In this document: in pieces, positions 11,844-21,347 of the stretch | Layout of the letters: every line of letters starts with the position of its first letter | How positions within the stretch are numbered: position 1 is the stretch's first letter | Origin: Gammaproteobacteria bacterium | GTDB taxonomy: Bacteria > Pseudomonadota > Gammaproteobacteria > Burkholderiales > Thiobacillaceae | NCBI GenBank assembly: GCA_018820765.1 | Contig: JAHJNN010000012.1 | Coordinates: 310,001 to 374,000, forward strand | Direction: 5' to 3' | DNA: 64,000 nucleotides | Position numbers and translations under genes: made by a program | Notes under the pieces: model-generated | What the model was told of the DNA's origin: nothing | Seen by the model: the letters and a program-made list of their open reading frames with translations, nothing else | Database searches by the model: none

Positions 11844-12674
11844 CTACAATCCCAGCCGCTGCCAGATCGTCGTGCTCGGCCCCGCCTGGTTCATGGTGTA
11901 GAAATGCAGCCCCGGCGCACCACCGGCAAGCAGGCGGTCGCACAGGTCGGTCACCACATCCAGCCCGAAGGCGCGCAAGGACGGCAGGTCGTCGCCGTAG
12001 GTCTCCAGCTTTTTCCGCAGCCAGCGCGGGATTTCCGCGCCGCAGGCGTCCGAAAACCGCGCCAGCTGCACGTAGTTGCCGATCGGCATGATGCCGGGAA
12101 CGATGGGAATGGCAACGCCCAGCGCGCGCGCATCTTCGACGAAGTTGAAATAGGCGTCGGCGTTGAAGAAGTACTGCGTGATCGCCGCATTCGCACCGGC
12201 GTCGACCTTGCGCCTGAAGTTGGCGAGGTCTTCGGTATAGGAGCGTGCCTGCGGGTGGATTTCGGGATAGGCAGCCACCTCGATCTCGAACCAGTCGCCG
12301 GTTTCCTGGCGGATGAAGGCCACCAGTTCGTTGGCGTAATTGAATTCGCCCGCGTCCATGGTGCCCGACGGCAGATCGCCGCGCAGCGCAACCAGATGGC
12401 GGATGCCTTGGCTTTTGTATTCGTTGAGAATCTCGCGGATGTTCTCCTGCGTGGAACCGATGCACGACAGGTGCGGTGCAGCTTCCGAGCCGTCGGCCTG
12501 GATGTCGCGCACGGTTTCCAGGGTGCGGTCTCGTGTCGAGCCGCCGGCGCCGAAGGTGACGGAAAAGAACTTGGGATTGAGCTGCGCCAGCTGCTTGCGC
12601 GTGGCGCGCAGCTTCTCGGCGCCTTCCGCCGTCTTCGGCGGAAAGAATTCAAAGCTGAATGTACGTTCGGTCAT
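11844..12674 (-). CDS. metF: Methylenetetrahydrofolate reductase
   Basis: FAD enzyme that reduces 5,10-methylene-THF to 5-methyl-THF, the methyl donor for methionine synthesis. At 276 residues it is a standard bacterial MetF. Motifs: FSFEFFPPKT at the N-terminus, SVTFGAGGSTRDRT near 38-51, HLSCIGST near 68, LRGDLPSG near 96 and the GIMPIGNYVQ barrel strand near 193. It is the last gene of the metK-ahcY-membrane protein-metF series and only three bases from the upstream gene, so it should be cotranscribed with ahcY. Confidence 0.96.
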   Translation of the reverse strand: MTERTFSFEFFPPKTAEGAEKLRATRKQLAQLNPKFFSVTFGAGGSTRDRTLETVRDIQADGSEAAPHLSCIGSTQENIREILNEYKSQGIRHLVALRGDLPSGTMDAGEFNYANELVAFIRQETGDWFEIEVAAYPEIHPQARSYTEDLANFRRKVDAGANAAITQYFFNADAYFNFVEDARALGVAIPIVPGIMPIGNYVQLARFSDACGAEIPRWLRKKLETYGDDLPSLRAFGLDVVTDLCDRLLAGGAPGLHFYTMNQAGPSTTIWQRLGL

Positions 12675-12677
12675 GAA

Positions 12678-13025
12678 TCAACCTTTTGCATTGGGGATGA
12701 GCGCGGACAGCGCCCAGGCGATCACGCCATACAGGAGCGCGCCGACCATCGCCGAGACGAAGCCCTGCACCTGGAATCCCGGAAGCAGCGCGCTGGCAAG
12801 CCAGAACAGCAGGCCGTTCAGCACCAGGTAGAAAATCCCCAGCGTCAGCACCGTGATCGGCAGGGTGAGCAAAGCCAGCACCGGCCGCACCAGCGTGTTG
12901 ATGAAGCCGAGTACCAGCGCGGCGACCAGCGCCGTGCCGAAGCCTTTCACCTGGATGGTGGGCAGCAAATACGTCACCGCCAGCAGGGCGACGGCATTGA
13001 GTATCCACAGCAGCAACAGACGCAT
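12678..13025 (-). CDS. Small membrane protein of the phage-holin-like (DUF360 type) family
   Basis: A 115-residue integral membrane protein with four hydrophobic helices (about residues 3-20, 28-48, 52-76, 85-110) and almost no soluble part. The NTLVRPVLALLTLPITVLTL segment and the repeated G-F-x-x-A pattern are typical of the small proteins annotated as holin superfamily IV, although those in chromosomes are not lysis genes. The ATG at 13025 has a GGGAG site five bases away; the in-frame GTG six bases upstream is too close to it. It lies between ahcY and metF, an association seen in other betaproteobacteria. Function unknown. Confidence 0.8.
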   Translation of the reverse strand: MRLLLLWILNAVALLAVTYLLPTIQVKGFGTALVAALVLGFINTLVRPVLALLTLPITVLTLGIFYLVLNGLLFWLASALLPGFQVQGFVSAMVGALLYGVIAWALSALIPNAKG

Positions 13026-13049
13026 GTGCACTCCCTCAGATGAGACCGA

Positions 13050-14465
<1,416 letters not shown>

Positions 14466-14530
14466 GGTGAGTCTCCTTGAATGACAGCGGTGGGGGTGCT
14501 CGTTCGCCCGCAGAACCGCTGCAAGTCAAC

Positions 14531-14600
14531 GAGCGCCGTTGGAACATCGCCCGTGCCGAGCCTGGCTATCGGTGAGATAGTCGCAGCGCTCCTCGGCACA
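14531..14600 (-). ncRNA. SAH riboswitch in the ahcY leader
   Basis: The minus-strand RNA starts GTGCCGAGGAGCGCUGCGAC and continues through a CUAUC/GAUAG hairpin to GCCAGGCUCGGCAC, then AACGGCGCUC. P1 is GTGCCGAG (14599-14592) with CTCGGCAC (14560-14553). The GAGCGC of the 5' strand can pair with GCGCUC near 14536-14531 as the conserved pseudoknot. This matches the known S-adenosylhomocysteine aptamer found upstream of ahcY in proteobacteria, in sequence and structure. These riboswitches switch expression on when SAH binds. Confidence 0.95.
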
Positions 14601-14652
14601 GGGGGGCGAAGCCTTCGCCCAAATCAGAGAACGCGGATTATGCCATGTTTGG

Positions 14653-15819
14653 CTATAAGCCTGCGGCGGCCTTGAGCGCCGCCGCCTTGTCCGTCACTTC
14701 CCAGGTGAACTCCGGCTCGTCGCGGCCGAAGTGGCCATAGCTCGCAGTGCGCGTGTAGATCGGGCGCAGCAGGTCGAGCATCTGGACGATGCCCTTGGGG
14801 CGCAGGTCGAAGTGCGCCAGGATCAGTTCGACGATCTTGGCTTCGGAGACCTTGCCGGTGCCGAAGGTGTCGACCATCAGCGAGGTCGGCTTGGCGACGC
14901 CGATGGCATAGCTCACCTGCACCATGCACTTGTCGGCCAGGCCCGCGGCGACGATGTTCTTCGCCACGTAGCGGCCGGCATAGGCGGCGGAACGGTCGAC
15001 CTTGGACGGATCCTTGCCGGAGAATGCGCCGCCGCCGTGCGGGGAGGCTCCGCCGTAGGTGTCGACGATGATCTTGCGGCCGGTGAGGCCGGCGTCGCCC
15101 ATCGGGCCGCCGACAACGAAGCGGCCGGTGGGGTTCACGAGGTAGCGCGTGTCGGCGGTGAGCATCTCCTTCGGCAGCACCGGCTTGATGATTTCCTCGA
15201 TCACGGCCTCGGACAACTGGGCGTGCGAGACTTCGGGGTGATGCTGGGTGGAGAGCACGACGGTGTCGATGGAATGCGGTTTGCCGTCGACGTAGCGGAC
15301 CGACACCTGCGATTTCGCGTCCGGACGCAGCCACGGCAGGCGACCATCCTTGCGCAGCTCGGACTGGCGCTCGGTCAGGCGATGCGCTAGATGGATCGGC
15401 ATCGGCATCAGCACCGGGGTTTCGTTGCAGGCATAGCCGAACATCAGGCCTTGGTCGCCAGCGCCCTGGTCGAGGTAATCGTCGTGGGCGCGATCCACGC
15501 CCTGCGCGATGTCGGGCGACTGCTTGCCGACGGTGACCAGCACCGAGCAGGTGTTGTAGTCGAAGCCGATGTCGGACGAGTCGTAGCCGATGCGCTTGAT
15601 GGTCTGGCGCGCAACCTGGTTGTAGTCGATCACCGCCGAGGTGGTGATCTCGCCGGCGATGACGCACAGACCGGTGGTCAGGAGCGTCTCGCACGCCACG
15701 CGCGCATGTTTGTCCTGGGTTAGAATCGCGTCGAGCACCGCATCCGACACTTGGTCCGCCATCTTGTCGGGGTGCCCTTCGGACACCGACTCAGACGTGA
15801 AAATGAAATCCTTTTGCAT
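14653..15819 (-). CDS. metK: S-adenosylmethionine synthetase
   Basis: Makes S-adenosylmethionine from methionine and ATP. The 388-residue product has [20 protein letters not shown] at residues 9-28, [15 protein letters not shown] near 117, [20 protein letters not shown] near 225, and the phosphate-binding [19 protein letters not shown] near 255. I start at the ATG at 15819, which has a CAGGAG site; the frame stays open far upstream but opposes the acyltransferase gene. A TTGACA -35-like box near 15925 on the minus strand may mark the promoter, which would overlap the divergent promoter region. Confidence 0.97.
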   Translation of the reverse strand: MQKDFIFTSESVSEGHPDKMADQVSDAVLDAILTQDKHARVACETLLTTGLCVIAGEITTSAVIDYNQVARQTIKRIGYDSSDIGFDYNTCSVLVTVGKQSPDIAQGVDRAHDDYLDQGAGDQGLMFGYACNETPVLMPMPIHLAHRLTERQSELRKDGRLPWLRPDAKSQVSVRYVDGKPHSIDTVVLSTQHHPEVSHAQLSEAVIEEIIKPVLPKEMLTADTRYLVNPTGRFVVGGPMGDAGLTGRKIIVDTYGGASPHGGGAFSGKDPSKVDRSAAYAGRYVAKNIVAAGLADKCMVQVSYAIGVAKPTSLMVDTFGTGKVSEAKIVELILAHFDLRPKGIVQMLDLLRPIYTRTASYGHFGRDEPEFTWEVTDKAAALKAAAGL

Positions 15820-16014
15820 GACAGCTCCTGTTGTAGTCCCGATTACCGACTGCGTAACCGGCTCGGGGGACCAACAGAGCGGCGACGCTTTAGCTGTATT
15901 TGTATCCCGCCCGCAAGTTGTCAAGATTAACGCGGCGGCTTTCGCCCGGATGTGCCTTGGTGGACCATCCAGGCAGGCATTGTGCCGCGCGCCGTCCCTA
16001 CCCGTCAATCCCGC

Positions 16015-16887
16015 GTGATTTTCCTCCTGAAACTCCTGGCCCGCCTGCCGCTGCCGATGCTGCACGGCATCGGCATCGGCCTCGGCTGGCTGATCTACTG
16101 GGCGCCCGGCCGCCATTCCGAACGCCTGCGCAGCAACTTGTTCGAAAGCGGCCTGTGCACGCCGGGACGCGATTGCCGGCACCTGCTGCGCCGCACCATC
16201 GGCGAATCCGGCAAGGCCGTCGTCGAACTGTTGCCGGTGTGGCTGCGCCCGCATGACAAGGTGCTGAAGCTGGTCAGGGGCAGCAGCGGCTGGGAGCACA
16301 TCGACGCCGCGCGCGCTGCGGGCAAGGGGGTGATCGTCATCGCCCCGCATATCGGCTGCTTCGAAATCATCAACCTGTATTACGCCGCGCATCATCCCTT
16401 CACCGCCATGTACAAGCCGCCGCGCCAGCCGGTGCTGGATGCGCTGATGCTGGCCGGGCGCCAGCGCGGCCAGGCGACGCTGGTGCCGACCGACCTGTCG
16501 GGCGTGCGCGCCCTGCTGGCGGCACTCAAGCGCCACCAGGCCATCGGCATCCTGCCCGACCAGGTGGCGACCGGCGGCGACGGCGTGTGGGCGCCGTTCT
16601 TCGGCCGCCCGGCCTACACGCCGACGCTGGTCGCGAGCCTGCAGCGCAAGACCGGCGCGGCCGCGTTTTTCGTTGCTGCCGAGCGGCTGAGCTGGGGGCG
16701 TGGCTACCACCTGCACGTGACGCCGCTGGCCGAAACGCTGCCGGAGGACAAGGCCGCGGCCGCCACGCGCATCAACCAGGGGGTGGAAGACGTGGTGCGC
16801 CGCCTGCCGGCGCAATACATGTGGAGCTACAACCGTCACAAGCGCCCGGGCGGTGTTGCCCTGCCGGACGATCCGCCCGAAGCATGA
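16015..16887 (+). CDS. Lipid A biosynthesis acyltransferase family protein (LpxL/HtrB-like), first copy
   Basis: Inner-membrane acyltransferase of about 290 residues, which in this family adds a secondary fatty acid to lipid A from acyl-ACP. After a hydrophobic N-terminus ([20 protein letters not shown]) it has the HX4D/E-type catalytic motif [12 protein letters not shown] near residue 114, then GILPDQ near 181 and the [15 protein letters not shown] substrate region. The start is uncertain: GTG at 16015 gives the conserved N-terminus but has no good ribosome site, and GTGs at 15982 and 15952 are alternatives. It overlaps a second, divergent acyltransferase by ATGA. Confidence 0.85.
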   Translation: MIFLLKLLARLPLPMLHGIGIGLGWLIYWAPGRHSERLRSNLFESGLCTPGRDCRHLLRRTIGESGKAVVELLPVWLRPHDKVLKLVRGSSGWEHIDAARAAGKGVIVIAPHIGCFEIINLYYAAHHPFTAMYKPPRQPVLDALMLAGRQRGQATLVPTDLSGVRALLAALKRHQAIGILPDQVATGGDGVWAPFFGRPAYTPTLVASLQRKTGAAAFFVAAERLSWGRGYHLHVTPLAETLPEDKAAAATRINQGVEDVVRRLPAQYMWSYNRHKRPGGVALPDDPPEA

Positions 16888-17801
16888 AGCCCGCCGCTTC
16901 CGCCAACCTGTTCCACCCCTCGCTGCTGGGCGTGTGGCTCGGCGTGGGCTTCCTGTGGCTGTTGCACTGGCTGCCGCTGCCGCTGCAGGCGGCACTGGGA
17001 AACGCCCTCGGCTGGCTGCTGGCGATGAAGCCGGGCAGGCGGCGACGCATCGCCGCCACCAATCTGGCCCTGTGCTTTCCCGACTTGTCGAAAGCCGCAC
17101 GCCGCCGCTGGCTGCGCCAGACCTTCCAGACCTCGATGCGCGCCGTGCTCGAACACGGCGTGCTGTGGTGGGGATCGGAAGCGCGGCTGCGCCGTCTGGT
17201 CAAGATCGACAATCCCGAGGCTGCACTCGGCGACGGCGTGCGCCCGGTGATCTGGCTGGCGCCGCATTTCGTCGGGCTCGACATGGGCGGTGTGCGGCTG
17301 GTCATGGACCACTACACCGCTTCGATGTACGCACCGGCCAAGGACCCGGTCACCGACAAATTCATGCTGCGGGGCCGCAGCCGCTTCTCGTCGCCGCCCC
17401 TGCTGATCTCGCGCGGCGAGGGCATCCTGCCCGCCCTGAAGGCGCTCAAGGATCATCTGCCGTTCTACTACCTGCCGGACCAGGACTATGGCCGCCGCAA
17501 CGCGGTATTCGTGCCCTTCTTCGGCATCCCCGCCGCCACCGTGTCGGCACTGCCGCGCCTGGCCAAGCTCACCGGCGCCCAGGTCATCCCGGTCGTCACG
17601 CGCCAGCTGCCGTGGGGGCGCGGCTATGCCGTGCGCTTCTACCCGCCCTGGGACGACTACCCGGGCGACGACGTGGACGCCGACGTCGCGCGCATGAATG
17701 CCTTCATCGAGGAGCGCATCCGCGAGATGCCGACGCAATACCTGTGGCTGCACCGCCGCTTCAAGACCCGCCCGACGGGCGAACCCAGCCCCTATGAATA
17801 A
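16884..17801 (+). CDS. Lipid A biosynthesis acyltransferase family protein (LpxL/HtrB-like), second copy
   Basis: A 305-residue paralogue of the preceding gene, the pair presumably adding two secondary acyl chains. The N-terminal helix region (about residues 12-45) is followed by [18 protein letters not shown] near 51-68, the catalytic [13 protein letters not shown] near 123 with the His and Asp, and [19 protein letters not shown] near 190-208. The two copies are clearly divergent, so different acyl chains or positions are likely, but this cannot be assigned from sequence. The start overlaps the previous stop, and the end overlaps the GNAT gene by eight bases. Confidence 0.88.
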   Translation: MKPAASANLFHPSLLGVWLGVGFLWLLHWLPLPLQAALGNALGWLLAMKPGRRRRIAATNLALCFPDLSKAARRRWLRQTFQTSMRAVLEHGVLWWGSEARLRRLVKIDNPEAALGDGVRPVIWLAPHFVGLDMGGVRLVMDHYTASMYAPAKDPVTDKFMLRGRSRFSSPPLLISRGEGILPALKALKDHLPFYYLPDQDYGRRNAVFVPFFGIPAATVSALPRLAKLTGAQVIPVVTRQLPWGRGYAVRFYPPWDDYPGDDVDADVARMNAFIEERIREMPTQYLWLHRRFKTRPTGEPSPYE

Positions 17802-18297
17802 CGCGTTACCCGGCGTGCAGCGGTTGACGGCCTCCGATGTCGACGCCGTCAGCACGCTGGCGCGTATCGTCTGGCAGGCCACCTACCCGGCGCTGATTTC
17901 GCAGGCGCAGATCGACGCCATGCTGGCCGACCGCTATGCGCCCGAGCGCATCCGCGAACAGCTGGACGACCCGCATCAGGCCTGGTGGGGCGCCCGCCGG
18001 GGCGACGCGCTGAGCGGCTTTGCCCACGCTCTGCTCGACGAATCGGGCTGCAAGCTCGACAAGCTTTATGTGCATCCCGACCAGCAGCGCCGCGGCATCG
18101 GCGCCGCGCTGCTGCGAATAGCCGAGGACTGGGCGCGCACGCAGCAGACGCGCCGCTTGTGGCTGCAGGTCAACCGCGGCAACGCGCAGGCGATCCGCGC
18201 CTACGAAAAATACGGCTTTCGCATCGTCGATTCGCGCGTGTTCGACATCGGCGGCGGTTTCGTGATGGACGATCACGTGATGGAGAAGCGGCTGTGA
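17794..18297 (+). CDS. GNAT family N-acetyltransferase
   Basis: A 167-residue single-domain acetyltransferase using acetyl-CoA. The core motif is KLYVHPDQQRRGIGAALLRI, with the QRRGIG pyrophosphate loop near residue 100; the C-terminal motif NAQAIRAYEKYGFRIV near 131-146 is standard. The N-terminal WQATYPALISQAQIDAML resembles GNATs acting on small amines. Substrate unknown. It overlaps genes on both sides (lpxL-like upstream, CoA-binding protein downstream by GTGA), so it is translated as part of the lipid A to dapF run. Confidence 0.85.
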   Translation: MNNALPGVQRLTASDVDAVSTLARIVWQATYPALISQAQIDAMLADRYAPERIREQLDDPHQAWWGARRGDALSGFAHALLDESGCKLDKLYVHPDQQRRGIGAALLRIAEDWARTQQTRRLWLQVNRGNAQAIRAYEKYGFRIVDSRVFDIGGGFVMDDHVMEKRL

Positions 18298-18749
18298 AAT
18301 TCGAAAATCCCGGCGACGATGCCCTGCGCGCGCTGCTGAAAACCGCCAGGACCATCGCCGTGGTCGGCCTGTCGCCGCAGCCTGCGCGCCCGAGCTACCG
18401 GGTGGCGCAAGCAATGCAGCATTACGGCTACCGCATCGTGCCGGTACGCCCGCTGGTAGACGAGGTGCTGGGTGAAAAGGCGTACGCCAGCCTCGCCGAC
18501 ATCCCGTTCCCGGTCGACCTGGTCGACGTATTCCGCGCCGCCGAGCACGTGCCGGCTATCGTCGAGCAATGCCTGGCGCTACACTCCATGCAACGGCCAT
18601 CCTCGACGCTGCATCATTTACCGGCCGCGATATGGATTCAGGAAGGCATCGTGCATGAAGCGGCCGCGCGCGAAGCGCTGGCCGGCGGCATGACGGTGGT
18701 GATGGATCGCTGCCTGCTCAAGGAATACGTGCGACTCAAGACCGAATGA
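18294..18749 (+). CDS. CoA-binding domain protein
   Basis: A 151-residue Rossmann-fold protein of the small CoA-binding family (YccU-like). The motif [20 protein letters not shown] near residues 20-39 is the nucleotide-binding turn; [20 protein letters not shown] and [20 protein letters not shown] match the succinyl-CoA-synthetase-like fold, and [16 protein letters not shown] the C-terminal part. The GTG at 18294 overlaps the preceding stop. Its biological role is not established for this family. The stop overlaps the dapF ATG. Confidence 0.85.
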   Translation: MKFENPGDDALRALLKTARTIAVVGLSPQPARPSYRVAQAMQHYGYRIVPVRPLVDEVLGEKAYASLADIPFPVDLVDVFRAAEHVPAIVEQCLALHSMQRPSSTLHHLPAAIWIQEGIVHEAAAREALAGGMTVVMDRCLLKEYVRLKTE

Positions 18750-19579
18750 AACTACGCTTCACCAAAATGCATGGCCTCGGCAACGACTTCGTCGTGTTCG
18801 ACGGCGTCACGCAAACCGTCGCGCTCAGCCCCGAGCAGTGCCGCCGCATCGCCGACCGCCACTTTGGCGTCGGCTGCGACCAGATCCTGCTGGTCGAGAC
18901 GCCCAGCCGCGCCGACGCCGATTTCCGCTACCGCATCTTCAACGCCGACGGCGGCGAAGTGGAGCAATGCGGCAACGGTGCGCGCTGCTTCGTGCGCTTC
19001 GTGCACGACCACGGCCTCACCGGCAAGACGTCGATCCGCGTGGAAACCGCCTCCGGCCTCATCGAGCCGCGCCTGCTCGACAACGGCCTGGTCACAGTGA
19101 ACATGGGCGCACCGCGTTTTGCGCCGGCCGACATCCCGTTCACGGCCGAGGCCGAGGCCATGACGTATCCGCTGAAGGTCGGCCAGCACGTCATCGACAT
19201 CGCCGCGCTGTCGATGGGCAATCCGCATGCGGTGCTGCGGGTGAACGACCTCGACAGCGCGCCGGTGGACATCCTCGGCGCTGCCATCGAATCGCATGCG
19301 CGCTTTCCGCAGCGGGTCAACGCCGGCTTCATGCAGGTGCTCACCCCGCACGACATCCGCCTGCGCGTCTACGAGCGCGGCACCGGCGAAACGCTGGCCT
19401 GCGGCACCGGCGCCTGTGCGGCGGCGGTCGCCGGCATCCGCCAGGGCTGGCTGCAAAGCCCGGTCAGCGTCCATACGAAGGGCGGCGACCTCATCATCGA
19501 ATGGGCCGGCATGGGGCACGCCGTGCTGATGACCGGGCCCGCCGAAACCGTATTTGAAGGAGAACTCGAACTCATATGA
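18746..19579 (+). CDS. dapF: Diaminopimelate epimerase
   Basis: Converts LL- to meso-diaminopimelate for lysine and peptidoglycan synthesis, without a cofactor, using two cysteines. Both are present, in [13 protein letters not shown] near residue 73 and [14 protein letters not shown] near residue 217. The N-terminus [15 protein letters not shown] and the 277-residue length are typical. ATG overlaps the upstream stop (ATGA), and its own stop overlaps the DUF484 gene. Confidence 0.97.
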   Translation: MKLRFTKMHGLGNDFVVFDGVTQTVALSPEQCRRIADRHFGVGCDQILLVETPSRADADFRYRIFNADGGEVEQCGNGARCFVRFVHDHGLTGKTSIRVETASGLIEPRLLDNGLVTVNMGAPRFAPADIPFTAEAEAMTYPLKVGQHVIDIAALSMGNPHAVLRVNDLDSAPVDILGAAIESHARFPQRVNAGFMQVLTPHDIRLRVYERGTGETLACGTGACAAAVAGIRQGWLQSPVSVHTKGGDLIIEWAGMGHAVLMTGPAETVFEGELELI

Positions 19580-20265
19580 ATGCCACCAGCGAAATGCAAC
19601 CCGCCAACCTAGAACCCCAGGCCATCGCCGAGTTCCTGACCCGGCATCCGAATTTCTTCAACGACTTCCCCACCCTGCTGGCGGAGCTGCACATCCCGCA
19701 CCCGCACGGCACCCACGCGGTGTCGATGAGCGAGCGCCAGCTGATCGCGATGCGCGACAAGGTGCGGATGCTGGAAAACAAGCTCGCCGAACTGATCCAG
19801 TTCGGCGAGGAGAACGACGGCATCTCGGAGAAACTGCACGCGCTGACGCTGGCGCTGGTGACTGCGACCCTGCCGCAAGACATCGTCGCGGCGCTGGCGA
19901 TCCATCTGCGCGACGGTTTTGCGGTGCCGCATCATGTCCTGCGAGCCTGGACGCTGACGGGCGAACCGATGCCCGGCCTCGGCGACCCGGTGCCGCAGAG
20001 CGTGCGCGACAGCGTGGCCGCGATGGCGCAGCCGGTGTGCGGCGCGCTGGCGGTCCCCGAGGCCAGCGACTGGTTCGGTGAAATAGCACCGCACCTGCGC
20101 GCCTTCGCCTGCATTCCCCTGCGTCCCGCGCCCGCCGCTGCGCCGATCGGCCTGTTGGTGCTGGCCTCCGAGGAGGCCAAGCGCTTCTACCCCGGCATGG
20201 GCACGCTCTACCTGGACCGGCTGAGCCAGCTGGTCGGCGCCGCGCTGGTGCGGATGCAGGGGTAA
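19576..20265 (+). CDS. DUF484 family protein
   Basis: A 229-residue protein with the layout of DUF484: an N-terminal helical segment [20 protein letters not shown], a coiled stretch around [20 protein letters not shown], then a GAF-like domain (about residues 85-225) ending [17 protein letters not shown]. The family almost always lies between dapF and xerC in proteobacteria, as here. The molecular role is unknown; the GAF-like fold suggests ligand sensing. Confidence 0.9.
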   Translation: MNATSEMQPANLEPQAIAEFLTRHPNFFNDFPTLLAELHIPHPHGTHAVSMSERQLIAMRDKVRMLENKLAELIQFGEENDGISEKLHALTLALVTATLPQDIVAALAIHLRDGFAVPHHVLRAWTLTGEPMPGLGDPVPQSVRDSVAAMAQPVCGALAVPEASDWFGEIAPHLRAFACIPLRPAPAAAPIGLLVLASEEAKRFYPGMGTLYLDRLSQLVGAALVRMQG

Positions 20266-20273
20266 AACCCGCA

Positions 20274-21257
20274 GTGAGCGCGGCCAGCCCCCTCCCCAAC
20301 CCTCCCCCGCAAGCGGGAGAGGGGGCGAACGCTAAGCCCAAACCGATTGACCACTACCTGCAACACCTCGCCGCCGAACGGCGACTGTCGCCGCATACGG
20401 TCGCGGCCTATCAACGCGACCTGGCCAACCTGACCCGCCTGACCACCGGCAAGCCGCTGGACGCGCTTGGCGTGACCGACATCCGCGGCGCCATCGTCAA
20501 GCTGCGCAGCCAGAACCTGGCGGCCACCAGCGTGGCGCGCCAGCTGTCGAGCTGGCGCGGGTTTTACACCTTTGCCTGCCGCCGCCTCGGCTATCCGCGC
20601 AACCCCTGCCTCGGCCTGCGCCCGCCCAAGGCCGCCAAGGCCCTGCCGGACATCCTGTCGCCCGACACCTGCGCCCGCATGCTCGACGGCGCGGCGCCCC
20701 CGGCGGCCGACGATGCCCTGATGGCGCGCGACCGCGCCATGTTCGAGCTGTTCTATTCGTCCGGCCTGCGCCTGTCGGAACTGGCCGGGCTCGACCTCGA
20801 CGACCTCAACCTGCAGGCGGGCGAAGCCCAGGTCACCGGCAAGGGCCGCAAGACCCGCATCGTGCCGGTCGGCAAGGTGGCGCTCGATGCCATTGCCGCC
20901 TGGCTGGCGCAGCGGCAGCCGCTTATGTCCCGCAGGGACGGTATCCCTGGGGAGGCGCGCGCGAACACCGCCGCGCTTTTCATCGGCCAGCACGGCAGCC
21001 GCCTCACCCCGCGCAGCGTGCAACTGCGGCTCGACCGCTGGGCGCGACTGTCCGGAATCGGCCAGCACGTGCACCCGCACATGCTGCGCCATGCGTTCGC
21101 CACCCATGTGCTGCAGTCGTCCGGCGACCTGCGCGCGGTGCAGGAAATGCTCGGCCACGCCAGCATCAGCACCACCCAGGTCTACACCCATCTCGACTGG
21201 CAGCACCTCGCCAAGGTCTACGACCAGGCGCATCCGCGCGCGCGCAAGAAAGACTGA
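20274..21257 (+). CDS. xerC: Tyrosine recombinase XerC
   Basis: Works with XerD at dif sites to resolve chromosome dimers. The 327-residue protein has the N-terminal SAM-like domain (HYLQHLAAERRLSPHTVAAY) and a complete catalytic set: Arg in SSGLRLSEL, Lys in TGKGRKTR, HPHMLRHAFATH with His and Arg, His in LGHASISTTQ, and the nucleophile Tyr in QVYTHLD. It starts with GTG at 20274. The first about 25 residues are encoded by a palindromic repeat and are not part of the family; a second small insertion, MSRRDGIPGEARAN, lies before the TAALFIGQ strand. Confidence 0.93.
   Translation: MSAASPLPNPPPQAGEGANAKPKPIDHYLQHLAAERRLSPHTVAAYQRDLANLTRLTTGKPLDALGVTDIRGAIVKLRSQNLAATSVARQLSSWRGFYTFACRRLGYPRNPCLGLRPPKAAKALPDILSPDTCARMLDGAAPPAADDALMARDRAMFELFYSSGLRLSELAGLDLDDLNLQAGEAQVTGKGRKTRIVPVGKVALDAIAAWLAQRQPLMSRRDGIPGEARANTAALFIGQHGSRLTPRSVQLRLDRWARLSGIGQHVHPHMLRHAFATHVLQSSGDLRAVQEMLGHASISTTQVYTHLDWQHLAKVYDQAHPRARKKD
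20288..20338 (+). repeat. Palindromic repeat inside the xerC coding region
   Basis: C-rich/G-rich dyad (CCCTC-C-CCCGC-AA-GCGGG-A-GAGGG at its centre) read in frame as LPNPPPQAGEGAN. The same element, in the same reading frame, is found in hemD on the other strand near 61192-61300. Confidence 0.85.
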
Positions 21258-21347
21258 GTCGGTCCGCAACCAAGTGTAAGCAGTCACACACCCAAGCGGT
21301 TTTCCGCGCCCCCTTCAGGAAACGCACCTGCGGTCGATTCCTTCCGT

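Noticed and set aside
15820..15900. A GTCCC/GGGAC dyad in the metK leader considered as a SAM riboswitch
   Set aside because: It lacks the conserved sequences of any SAM riboswitch class I know, and the stem has a two-base bulge.
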